A stretch of DNA of 64,000 nt from Lineus longissimus (taxonomy: Eukaryota; Nemertea; Pilidiophora; Heteronemertea; Lineidae). The position numbers and the translations under genes are program-made. The notes beneath the pieces are model-generated. The model worked only from the letters and a program-made list of their open reading frames with translations, had not been told where the DNA came from and made no database searches. Within the stretch, counting starts at the first letter, position 1. Every line of letters begins with the position of its first letter. Shown in pieces: positions 11,201-21,900 of the stretch. The stretch spans positions 558,001 through 622,000 of the forward strand of contig NC_088312.1 in the NCBI RefSeq assembly GCF_910592395.1. The letters are read 5' to 3'.

Positions 11201-14200
11201 TTCCAGAGACGGTTACTGTTGCACAGCTTCTGCCATCGCTTGCAAACCTACATGTCAAATGAGAAGATGAACAACTTCATTACAACTAGACTCCAATGCC
11301 GTCCATTGCGTCATCCTGATCGTCCTTCCCCTATATGTACTGGGCGACAAGACGAGGCCGGTCCAACAGCGTCCGGGTTGTACATTACGACAAAAGTGTA
11401 ATCCCATTGATACAAGTATATCATTACAAATCGGTTTGGAGCCGTCTCGACCACCGTCGATACTGAATATAGCCACAGGTAAGTGCGCTCGTGAAAGTCG
11501 AAACGTCTTTTTACTGTCTTTTTACCTTTGCCCTGTCGAGATGTGACTTACCCGACCAGCAGTGATGAGCTCCGCTGGGGACAGGTAGCCAAGAATCTTG
11601 ATAGCTATCTTCTCTGGAAGTAATAACATGAAGTCCCGATATTGCTTCACCTGCCGAAGAGAAATTGCTCAACTATCACCAGAGCAAGGGTCTCAATTTT
11701 GATACTATACCACCGACGAGTATCAACAAACTACACTTTGACAAAGTGAGTCAATGGTCATGATGGGTGATAGACTCCTGTGCAGTCCATATCGTCATCC
11801 TGATCGTCCTTCTTTCTATTCATGGCGACAGGACGAGGCCGGTCCACCGCGTCCGGAGTGTATAGATGATCTCACTCTGGCGTAACTCCTGTGTTCTCAG
11901 CTCGACAATATCATTATACTTCAAAAGTAGCGTAACGTTTCTTACCGAGAGGAAACTTGAGATAAAGTAATGTTGTCGAGGGTCCAACTTCAGAAGGACT
12001 TTGTGGAGGAATTCATTCCTCTGCACGTCTGGAATACAAACAGTATGGAATGCCCGTCAACGAATTGTCTGTCAGAACCAATGAAAGTAAAAATGTTGGT
12101 CCATCGAACTACAGTATTCGGAAGCAGATCAGAGGCTTTCAGTGGAATCTCTGCGATAAAGGAAGTCGTAGTTTTTAATGCAACGTGTCAGTTTACTGTC
12201 TCACTTGATATGAAATTAGTTCGATTATTCTCTCTCATATAAGCCTAAGTAAAGTCATTCGAAATCCTGCTTACCATCCCAGTTGTTAGTATACCATGTG
12301 AGGGTCTGCCAACCCTCGGAGGAGATGCCCTGGTGCGGCTCGAGATTCTGGTTTGGTTGCACCTGGATTTCAGGCAGAGGTTTGAAGGGACCGAATTGGC
12401 ACTCCGAGTGACTTCGGGCTGTCTGCAAATGAAATGGAGCGTTGTTTTCACTCAGTTATCTTGTGAGGAGAGAACATCTACGGAAATGTTGGCGTTCCTT
12501 CAACTTGGCTAACTATAAGAGAACATCTATGGAGAAGGAGTTGTTCCTATAACTCGGCAACATAATGCGGACGTCCATGCCCTCATCAGTGACTCTATAC
12601 TTGACATATCAGTCTTGCGGTTGTGTACCTACCTTTCTATCTTTCCTCCTCTTCTTCCACGACCTGATACTGTAGGCCTCAGACGTGTTGGTTGTCTCTC
12701 TGTCCATCTCACTCAGATGTTGTCTGGGGCATTCTTCATCTTGGATATGTCGTCTCGGGGCCATCTCCAAAAATCTAAATGATGTAGTTAGCAGGCGTTA
12801 GAGCTATTGAAGACAGGGAGTGGTGGCAGCATACTAATGCATTTTACCATAATGCATAAGGCTGCTGCACTATGAGAACCTCTACCTGTGGTAGACAATG
12901 AGTGAATGTCAGGGTAATTATTCTCAGCCTAACTGAACCATTTCCCCTCACATAATGTGTCTACGCGACACCCGTCAGAGCGCCCCGTGATGTTGCTATG
13001 TGCATGAAGGGAACCTGAACGGGAAAGGAGGAAGAGTTTCCAAAAGACAGCGCCCCCTGTCGAGAAGTAGACACTACCATAATGAGTGGACGAGCGATGA
13101 AGCAGAAACCAACCTGAGTGTAGCAGGGCCGGACTGTATGATCTCCCAAACAGATGGTTTCTCCTTCACGAACAGCGACACTTCTTTGTCCTTTTTATCC
13201 TGTTTCTTGGCTGCTGACTTTGGCTTCTTCTCATTCCAGTTTGACTCGGGTTTAGTACTTGCTGGTTTTGGCTTGTTCGATTTGGCTCGTCTGAAACAAT
13301 GGGATAAACTAGTGAGATGCAACGAGAGACTGAATTGGAACGTCAAAGGTTTTCCCCTTGTGGCAACTGCTGCTCGTGGAAATAAATGCATGTATTCACT
13401 ATCGATAAATGATGCCAAAAATATATAAGTGAGCCTTATAAATCTTTGATGATACCCTTGCGGGTCCAATGCTTGGCCTTATGAGGCATGTAAGTTTAAA
13501 TCAGCAATTTTCTCCTCGCGCGAAGATTGAACGTACAAAGCTTAGAAGAGAACCAGTACTTGTCGTAGGTGACGATTCGCAACCATCACTCAGAAATCGT
13601 TGTTTCAATTCGTCCTCTGCTATTAAACCTTCCCCCACTTTTCGTTACTGGAACGATTTAATAGTTTGTCTGTTGTTTTCGATTCTTACCTCTGACTCAT
13701 GTTCTCATCTGGGTGAGTCAGGACCAGAAGATTCTGTGTTTTGTTGGGTTTTTTCGACATCACATCGTCTGCCTCTTCATCTGTGTCCTTGGAAACGCAC
13801 CTCACTTCCTGCTTCACCCACTGACTATTCTTCAAGATGGAGTTTGGTCTGACGGGGCTGGTGTCCTGCTCGACGCTAGGCAACCTCACAGACTCTGCTG
13901 ATAACGTCTGCCCCTTTTTGACTTTGAGTGATATGACCTGTCCATCATCTCCCATGGTCAGGACCTTGTCGCGGAGGTAAGCGCTTTTGATGCGATGGAA
14001 GGACTCCTTGTGAGTTGTCCTCATTAGTTTGTCCTTTGTTTGGGGGAAGAATAAAGAAATTAGTACTCTTTGCCAGCTTATACTGATACTACCGATGCCG
14101 ATGGTTTTACTGATGGCCAGTTAGAATTGCGAACTGATACATGATTTGTCAAATGAGCAAGTATAGAAATTAACAGAAGTGATGTTACCATCTAAATCAC

Positions 14201-17181
14201 TGGCCAATGAAAAGTTTCTTTACCTTCATGGCCCTGCTGATGGTGGTACTGATAGGGGTGAAGTTCATGGTGGGGTATACAGATTTGGCGGAGTACATGA
14301 AGTCCCTGTGAAGCGCCGGCTGCATGACCGTCCAGAGAAACTGGAACTGGTTGTAGTTGCTGTGGTTCAGTATAATCTCGAGGATGTGACATCTCTGGAA
14401 AAGGTAAATATTGGCATAAGGTGGAGTTTTGACGGTCCCTGGTCGATTTTACAGTATAATGAATAGCGAACTTGGAACCGTGCTGATTAAGCCCTTGGGC
14501 AAATCCCTTTCATTTATTCAACACATAAAACTGTCCGACGTTCTTTAGACCCGTCGAGTGGCATCCCGCAGGGGGTGAAGTCGTCTACATGACTTTTCCA
14601 TGTATTTTCTATTGGTCCTCCTATGTTCAATATGGTCACACCATTCGATGTGGCAGCCATACTATCATTTAACGGCAATTTCTCAGAAGAATATCAACGA
14701 GACCGAATTGATTTTATAATTCACCCGGCGGCTTTCCCACTCACGAACGCGTCCAACGCCATCAACCAAGGTACAGCAACAAAGAGAGATTGAGCCGCGC
14801 TGAGCTACTCCGGACGCAGTGGACCGGCCTCACCCTAGCTGTGAGACAGTATGAATAGGATGACGAATGGGACTGCCCCGGAAGTCTCTACGCCGAGGGT
14901 TTTTATCAACTGCCTTTCCGTGTCCTCAGTTATCTGTCTCCCCCCCCCCTCCTCCCCCAACGAGAAAGACTGTCGGAAAAATGATGGTTTTACGATGCTT
15001 TGGGCATACAAAGACAATCGATTAAGTAGAAAAGTAAACTGAAAGAAACAAACAGAAACCGATAACGGAAAGACCAAGTTGGTGATTCCAGTGTCTGCTT
15101 AAAACGATCCCGTGTCATCTACAATAAAGACCAAGTTGGTGGTTCCAGTGTCTGCTTAAAACGATCCCGTGTCATCTACAATAAAGACCAAGTTGGTGGT
15201 TCCAGTGTCTGCCTAAAACGATCCCGTGTCATCTACAATAAAGACCAAGTTGGTGGTTCCAGTGTCTGCTTAAAACGATCCCGTGTCATCTACAATAAAG
15301 ACCAAGTTGGTGGTTCCAGTGTCTGCTTAAAACGATCCCGTGTCATCTACAATAAAGACCAAGTTGGTGGTTCCAGTGTCTGCTTAAAACGATCCCGTGT
15401 CATCTACAATAAAGACCAAGTTGGTGGTTCCAGTGTCTGCTTAAAACGATCCCGTGTCATCTACAATAAAGACCAAGTTGGTGGTTCCAGTGTCTGCTTA
15501 AAACGATCCCGTGTCATCTACAATAAAGACCAAGTTGGTGGTTCCAGTGTCTGCTTAAAACGATCCCGTGTCATCTACAATAAAGACCAAGTTGGTGATT
15601 CCAGTGTCTGCTTAAAACGATCCCTTGTCATCTACAATAAAGACCAAGTTGGTGGTTCCAGTGTCTGCTTAAAACGATCCCGTGTCATCTACAATAAAGA
15701 CCAAGTTGGTGGTTCCAGTGTCTGCTTAAAACGATCCCGTGTCATCTACAATAAAGACCAAGTTGGTGGTTCCAGTGTCTGCTTAAAACGATCCCGTGTC
15801 ATCTACAATAAAGACCAAGTTGGTGGTTCCAGTGTCTGCTTAAAACGATCCCTTGTCATCTACAATAACGTCGTCATGCTCAGTGTTGTATAACGATAGT
15901 CGTATCGTTTGTTCGTCAGACTTGAATAATGACATTATCAAATATCCAATTAACAATGGCTAAATAGTTGACTTATGCCATACTTAGTTCAAATGCTAAG
16001 TCCAGTTTAACTACATGGCTGAGATAGTGTTTACCTTTGCGCTCGGTGGTAACATGCCTACCCTAAGGAAAAAGCCGGTATAGTGGAATTAAGCCTGTGG
16101 TAACACATAGTGCTAATGACGAGGGCTTTGAAACAAAATGTGGGGACCACGGTTTGCCCACCAGCTATGCCAGGCCCCTTGCTGGCTATAATATTGTAAT
16201 ATATAATGCATATGTCTTAAATATGGTTGTTTCTCCCCTTGACAGTGCCCAGAGCTGAATAGTTCATTTTGAAAAAAAGAAGAAAGATTTGGAGATCCTC
16301 AGGCGACACTTAGTCGATTGTGTCTTCCGAAAGGCATGTCGCATCCTGAAATTCGCATCTTGACACACAATGCTCTGAGATCTCCAAACTGCATGGTGAA
16401 GCCTGCATGGAACGCCTGTTAAACGCCAAGAAGAGGAGATGGTGACTTGATTCATCATCTCCACACTCTGGACGCTGTGGACCGGCCTCGTCCCTCACCC
16501 CATGAATAGAATGACGAGATGGACTAATCCGGGAGACTATCACCTCCAGGTAATGTTGTTCCTCAACTGAGCCCAACAAATTGTTGTCTTAATTTTCTAA
16601 TTATCAAGAAAGAAACCCACAATCAATCAAACAAGTTCTGAATGTTTAATGACTAAATCGGTAATGGCATCATTGGCGTATATATAGTAAATCCAATCAT
16701 TTTATTCCATTCTGAACCATCAGAGTTAATCGGTCCGTTTATGGAGTTCGGGTCGGCGGAATGGATCCAAGGCTTGAGGGTCAAGATATTTTATTCCGGC
16801 TGATTCAACTCTATTATTTGCTTTACTGCTTTCCTGCTGTTTATATGGGCGATTTCGTATCAGAATCAGTTGGTCAACAGTCTTGATACTGTTTGTGCAC
16901 ATTTTCGGGTGAAAAATCTCCAGTGTTATACCAGAACGGTACCGGGACCATTAGACACTTAGAAAAGTAACCCTTACCTCTAAATGATCCCATCTTTCTA
17001 TCCAAAGTGATATCTTATCCAACTGTTTATCGAACTCTATACTATCCTTAGACGGTACCCTACCCCCAAGCCCCCTCCAGCTAGAGGCATTGACGGGACA
17101 GGGTGTGGAGCCATGACTGTCCTTCGACATCAGGACGAAGAGCGGAGGCGCGGACCTCTCCGCAACAGACGCCGCACTCAT
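8246..17181 (-). CDS. F-box/WD40 repeat protein, FBXW10-like
   Basis: Sixteen exons on the minus strand join in frame to 801 aa: 17181-16978, 14394-14224, 14033-13690, 13290-13114, 12774-12633, 12422-12275, 12028-11946, 11650-11552, 11247-11175, 10953-10833, 10702-10516, 10193-10080, 9707-9585, 9312-9128, 8762-8661, 8378-8246. The F-box lies at about 424-480 (LLLPEKIAIKILGYL, then VCKRWQKLCNSNRLWK). Seven WD40 blades follow at about 517-801, with unit endings such as KLWDIKTGNLLQTLRGH, KVWDVSRCMMMRTLKGH and KYWDLASETSIQTFEGH. The N-terminal stretch WIERWDHLERCHILEIIL aligns by eye with the N-terminal region of vertebrate FBXW10 (from memory), and a low-complexity Lys-rich linker follows. F-box/WD proteins are SCF ubiquitin-ligase substrate receptors: the F-box binds SKP1 and the propeller binds substrate. 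The substrate is unknown. One donor (E4, GTTGGT) is weak. Family assignment is firm; the FBXW10 orthology is likely but unproven. Confidence 0.87.
11296..11392 (-). mobile_element. Dispersed ~90-bp element, copy a
   Basis: Read on the minus strand, this copy contains CCGGACGCTG, GGACCGGCCTCGTC and GACGATCAGGATGACG in that order, the layout shared by the copies at 11765-11870, 14805-14890 and 16460-16540. It sits in an intron of the F-box/WD gene. The ends look like ACTCC...GGAGT, a very short inverted terminus, so a MITE-type element is possible. Confidence 0.6.
11765..11870 (-). mobile_element. Dispersed ~90-bp element, copy b
   Basis: Minus-strand order is ACTCCGGACGCGGTGGACCG, CCTCGTCCTGTCGCC, ATGAATAG, GGACGATCAGGATGACG and a terminal GGAGTCT. 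This is the cleanest copy of the family and lies between exons 7 and 8 of the F-box/WD gene. Confidence 0.65.
14805..14890 (+). mobile_element. Dispersed ~90-bp element, copy c
   Basis: Plus-strand order is CTCCGGACGCAGTGGACCGG, a diverged middle, ATGAATAGGATGACGAATGG and a GGAAGTCT end. It is the same family as the copies near 11.3, 11.8 and 16.5 kb but in the opposite orientation to a and b. It lies in intron 1 of the F-box/WD gene, just before the 57-bp minisatellite. Confidence 0.6.
15071..15868. repeat. 57-bp minisatellite, 14 copies
   Basis: A 57-bp unit starting AGACCAAGTTGGTGGTTCCA is repeated head to tail about 14 times with almost no divergence. The only differences seen are GGTGATT for GGTGGTT, CCTTGT for CCCGTGT and one C/T change. 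It lies in intron 1 of the F-box/WD gene. The unit is 19 codons long, but the reading frames contain stops, so it is non-coding. The homogeneity suggests recent expansion or ongoing unequal exchange. Confidence 0.95.
16460..16540 (+). mobile_element. Dispersed ~90-bp element, copy d
   Basis: It contains CTCTGGACGCTGTGGACCGG, CCTCGTCC, ATGAATAGAATGACG and ends with GGGAGACT. It lies in intron 1 of the F-box/WD gene. Its low-quality open frames on the minus strand come from the repeat and are not exons. Confidence 0.6.
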
Positions 17182-17984
17182 CTCGCGCGTGTCGAACGTC
17201 GCTATCGGCCGCTATCAATCATACCGTCGATAACGACCCGATATTGGTTTACAAGTGTATGAGCGAACGCGGACATGGAAAGCATACAAGTAAACATTAA
17301 ACGCTCAACTCTAGGCAACAGTGGGCCTGCGTAATCGAACAATTCTAAGTGGCTAATGCAAGTAATAACCCACAGGCATAAAAATCGGACTTCCCGTGGA
17401 GTACCAAAATCGTCTCTAAAATGCTCAGTAGAATCGTATGCATAATAACTGCACTACGGCATTGTGCCGTATAACGGCATTTCCATTTTCCTGGACCATC
17501 AGGTTGTCTACCCAAACACAATGTTTGTGATGTTGACTTCTCCTATGCCCACCCCGCATGTTAAAAATGCTCCAGCATGATGCCTGAGCAGAAATCCCCC
17601 TACCAGCAGCCTAACAGCAACTTCTGGGACCAGAGTTAGGCCTGGAAGAAATCCCCAGCCCACTGGAAAGAGTCGCAGAACCCTTAGAGCAGCAAACCAA
17701 TGAAGAGAAGCTGTTTTGGGAAAATATGACCCAAATCCCTTTAAGCAGTGAGACACCACTTCGGGGAACGAGTTCCCATGGTTTACAATTAGGACATGTT
17801 GATATTTTCTTGTAATGATGCCTCGTCTATGGTATGCTATTTAGAAGTATATCAGAGAAGATGTCATAGTAGATATATCAAAGAAATTTCTCATATATCT
17901 AGATTTGAAAACTTACATTGTCTTAATAAATTAAATGATCCTTTTGAAGTGATATTCCTGATACTTGTGCTTTAAACCTTGCTG

Positions 17985-18300
17985 GTTGTGACCGTCACAT
18001 CTCTCTCATCATGTTGTCAACGCGGTGGAGCAGCCAGGACTGATTCGGCCTTGCTGCGACTGTCTCATCTCTCTAATCATGCTGACAACTAGGCAGAGCA
18101 GCCAACAAGACTGATGTGGCCTGGCTGTGACTGTCTCATCTCTCTCATCATGTTGACAACTTGGCAGAGCAGCAAAGACTGATTTGGCCTGGCTGTGACC
18201 GTTTCATCTCTCTCACCTTGTCAACACGGTGGAGCAGCCAGGACTGATTCGGCCTGGCTGTGACTACCTCATCTCTCTCATCATGTTGTCAGCACGTAGA
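17985..18300. repeat. Degenerate ~68-bp tandem repeat
   Basis: CATCTCTCT recurs at 17998, 18066, 18137, 18205 and about 18270. Each is followed by a version of CATGTTGACAAC, a GG-AGAGCAGCC segment and GACTGATTCGGCCTGGCTG. Unit length varies from 65 to 71 bp through small indels, so the array is older than the other minisatellites here. Confidence 0.85.
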
Positions 18301-18385
18301 TCTAGGGGCGATTGGAAATGTGGGACTGGGAGAGGAAGCAAGAGAAGCATGAAGCATCCTGTCGTTATCAGCGCATCCTGTCGTT

Positions 18386-18544
18386 ATGGCGATGGCGTAG
18401 TTCTTTCATGAAGACATTTGAAGTTCTGAACTACGCCATCGCCATCTTTAGGGCAAGGTAGGAACTGAATAGACCAAACGGTCTTTCCACGGTATTTTCA
18501 GTTCCTACCTTGCCCTGAAGATGGCGATGGCGTACTTCTTTCAT
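18386..18544. repeat. Nested inverted repeats / foldback structure
   Basis: Bases 18432-18468 pair with 18498-18534 over 37 bp with one mismatch and a 29-nt loop. Bases 18386-18403 also pair perfectly with 18428-18445 (18 bp). The 5' arm of the large hairpin is therefore shared between two alternative stems. The 24-nt segment ATGGCGATGGCGTAGTTCTT... at 18386 recurs as a direct repeat at 18521 with one mismatch. It may be a foldback transposon remnant. Confidence 0.8.
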
Positions 18545-18660
18545 AATGTCCAGGAGACTCCAATAACCAGCTCAAATCGGGGGGGGCACGTATCTACGTG
18601 GTTCGGCACTGAAGGTGTTAACCCTCTTGCCTAGGCCTGCTAAGTCCCAAAAAGCGATGT

Positions 18661-18743
18661 TAAACGACTGCGATTTGGAGCGAAACGACTTTGATTTGGA
18701 GCGAAACCACTGGGGGCGAAAACGTCATGGAGCGAAACGACCG
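18661..18743. repeat. GAGCGAAACGAC short repeats
   Basis: GGAGCGAAACGAC or a one- or two-base variant occurs four times in about 80 bp (near 18678, 18698, 18714 and 18729), separated by GATTTG or GTCAT spacers. It lies about 160 bp upstream of the afadin start codon. I cannot tell whether it has a regulatory role. Confidence 0.7.
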
Positions 18744-18900
18744 GCACTCAATATGATCAGTCAACAAGCCAATTTGAGATCGATGTGATACACTTTCCGT
18801 GGGATTCCCTCAATAAACTATTATTAGGCTTGGATTTTACGATTATGAGCGAGGGATGATATAGTTCAGGATATTTAGAAGCTTTTGTGACCAAATAAAT

Positions 18901-21900
18901 ATGATTGTGGACAGGGAACAACTCGCAAAACAGATTCAAGAATGGAATGCAAATCGCTTGGATTTGTTCGCTTTGACGGTTCCGGATCCTGTGGTACGTT
19001 TAAAAACTTCCAAACTTTTGGGTTGTTTGATATCTATTCCGGGTTGTGATTTCCCCTAAAACTAGTTTACATTTACCTCCATTTCTGTTGATATCAACCA
19101 GTAACTTTTGTAGTTTTTACTTTGCTTTGTTTGGACGTATGGAGACCCAGTTTTTTAGGGTACTGTTTTCGAGTTGTCTCTGCTCCGTGCATTTTGTACA
19201 GTTCGTCGTGTGCATGCCTGAACAAAGTTTTGTTTTCAATATGGCCGCCCTATACTCGGGTTAGGTATATTAATTCTGCCATTTCAGTATAGGTTGCTTT
19301 TAACAACCACTTCAAAAAACCGTTGGAGCCATTGGCTAAGTTGTAATGCAAACCATGACACCCTTGCATGCTTGTAATTGTATATTGCTGAAGAATACTG
19401 CAGTGATTGACAATGACAGATGAAACCCAGGTGCAAACTACTACTACTAGTCCAATATTGCAATAATGATCTGCCAAATTGGCTTTAGACGTTTAGTGAC
19501 AGTCCCTGGTTTCAGTTAAAACCGTACAAGTTTTCTGTCTGGATCTTTAAAGTGTTCTCAAAGGTTGTTCATACAACAGACCATGTCCATGTCTACCCTA
19601 TTGTAATGCAGGGTATTCGGTATTGAAGTTGTATGTGTATATTTGTAAGTTTAGGTTAGTTCTGCCTGAATACCCTTGCTGGGGGCCACTTATGACTTAT
19701 TGTCAAACCATATAGGTCATGTATTGTCGGCCTAGACACTTCTTTGGCATAAAGAGACATGTTCTTCATAGCTTCAAAATACGAGTGGATAGAGTGTTTT
19801 CATGGCCAACCATGATGGGGAGAAATCCCTCCACTGGTTCCACCATGGGGTACCCTCCACCATGGGGTACCCTCCACCATGGGGTACCCTCCACCATGGG
19901 GTACCCTCCACCATGGGGTACCCTCCACCATGGGGTACCCTCCACCATGGGGTACCCTCCACCATGGGGTACCCTCCACCATGGCAGGTGATGAGGTCAC
20001 TTGAAGGTACTGTAGGACATGTAGTTTTCAACCAAGGAGAGATCTTATCCGGCAGTGGCATATACTAGAATCTTTCCAAAAATGCAAGTGGCATGAAGTA
20101 GTCTATCACACATCTGATAATTATGTCCACATTCCATTGGTTACTTGACATCGTAGGAATGTTTCGATAACTTAGGCGTTGTTTATGCGCGCATTCCAAC
20201 AATATCCACTCTTTGTTACTCATCTTTGCATGCTCCTTGTAACATTCAACAACTCAGCCGGAAGTAACAAGTGGCATGATTGATCATCTTCATGGAAATA
20301 TAATGATGACAACCAGCAAAGACGTCAAATTGACGAAGGGCCAGACAATTTGGGTTAATGGGTAGGGGGTGGATAGTGTCACACTAGTAGTAACCACACT
20401 CATCCTACATAAACAATGTGGCCAACCAGATATTTGAAATGGACTCATCAGGTCTTTGTCGAGGCATTTTGTATCGATGTATAAGGGACACAAACAATCA
20501 CATATAGCACCGGAAACCCCTCCAAAAGGGCTTTTTGGTGTCTGTCGGAAAGTCCTGGTACATGTGGGACGAGTGTGGCAACAGATTGTTAGAGCTGATA
20601 CTGTGACAGATCAGCGCATGCAGTACGATGACATCCAGTCAGAGTGTTCATCAGTGATGAAATATTGTGTGAAAAATTATATCAGTTTGACATTCCTCCG
20701 CTCAGCTGTTGGAATGTTTATGTAATCTCTGCCTTGCAGCCCTTTAATCAAGCCAGGTGTGTTCAAATATGATTCGATGTGATCATTCTCACTCAGTAGT
20801 ACACGGCTGTATCATGGGAAAAGCCAGAATGACCGCCCAGTCCCAACTTCTGTGCTGCTCACGACAGCAGAGCTTTTCTCACTCGGACTCACTTCCCCCA
20901 CGTGTGAATTCTTCGCGCACTCTCAACATCACAAATTGGCGTGTCCAGTGCAAGTACTGGAACCTTCATGTATGAGTCTGGAATAACACATTCTAGTGTT
21001 ATTCTTTTCTTGGAATGTTATGTTTGGCAGGTGTCTGGTGGTAGAACAATGGATCGTAATTAGGCTCAGATTTCCTCTGTCTCAAGGTAGTGCAGGAAGT
21101 GAATGCCATTCATTTGTTACTAATGTGGTGGTTGATAAAAAGAAATTTATTCTATCCTTTCTGAACTTTATACCTGACATACAATGAGGGGGGGGGGCTG
21201 AAGTGAATTACATGACTGGAGTGACAACTGCATCACTGAGATGACTGAGGATAGTCCGCAAGACCTGAAAACAGATTCTGATATAATCATTGAAATGGCA
21301 TCTTATCATGTTTGATGTATAAACTATAATTTTTGTTGTCTTTTCAGAGCCTGGAGTTCTTTGGTGTTATGCGATTTTTCTACCAAGATGCATCAGAAGG
21401 AGCTAAAGTTTCAACAAAATGCGTCCGAGTCTCCAGCACAGCAACTGTCAATGCAGTGCTCGAGACTCTCATCGAGAAGTTCCGTCCGGACATGCGAATG
21501 TTGTCTATGAACAAGTATTGTCTTTATGAGGTGCATGCTGATGGAGGTGAGTTGAATGAGGTGGTGGCCTCAACTCAGTGTCGTAATCACAGACTGGCTT
21601 TACAGTGATCTCTCCTCAGACTTTAAGATCCTGGCTCCTGCCAATTTAGAATCACATGTATCAGGGAGGTTCGAATCTGTCTAATTGTTCTTGAGCATAT
21701 TGTAGCCCTACTGTATTCTAGACAGTGGTGTCATCCATGCAAGTTTCAAGAAAAATCACTTTGGTAGCACAAATCAAGGGATTGTCTCTTCAGCTCTCAG
21801 CCCCTTATACATGCTGGCATGCTGTGACCCTCATACAATGTACATCTGACATTGTTTTGTTCCACATTGTGCAGTGTAAGTATGTTAGTTCATGGTGTTT

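Larger units (their letters stand above)
17182..18900. promoter_or_regulatory. Head-to-head intergenic region, F-box/WD and afadin
   Basis: The start codons of the minus-strand F-box/WD gene (17181) and plus-strand afadin (18901) face away from each other across 1.7 kb, which must hold both promoters unless upstream untranslated exons exist. The stretch holds a 68-bp degenerate tandem array (17985-18300), a nested palindrome (18386-18544) and short GAGCGAAACGAC repeats (18661-18743). No core promoter motif was identified. Confidence 0.5.

Noticed and set aside
13000-13428. 142-codon plus-strand frame
   Set aside because: It is antisense to exon 4 of the F-box/WD gene, whose minus-strand frame fits both neighbouring exons by phase.
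16264-16579. Minus-strand frames with several Cys residues, first considered as an F-box/WD exon
   Set aside because: They overlap a dispersed repeat, and including them breaks the phase-0 junction between exon 1 (ending 16978) and exon 2 (starting 14394), which works directly.
19719-20068. Long open frames of Pro/Trp/His-rich repeats on both strands
   Set aside because: They come entirely from the 17-bp minisatellite, appear in several frames at once and lack splice or domain support.
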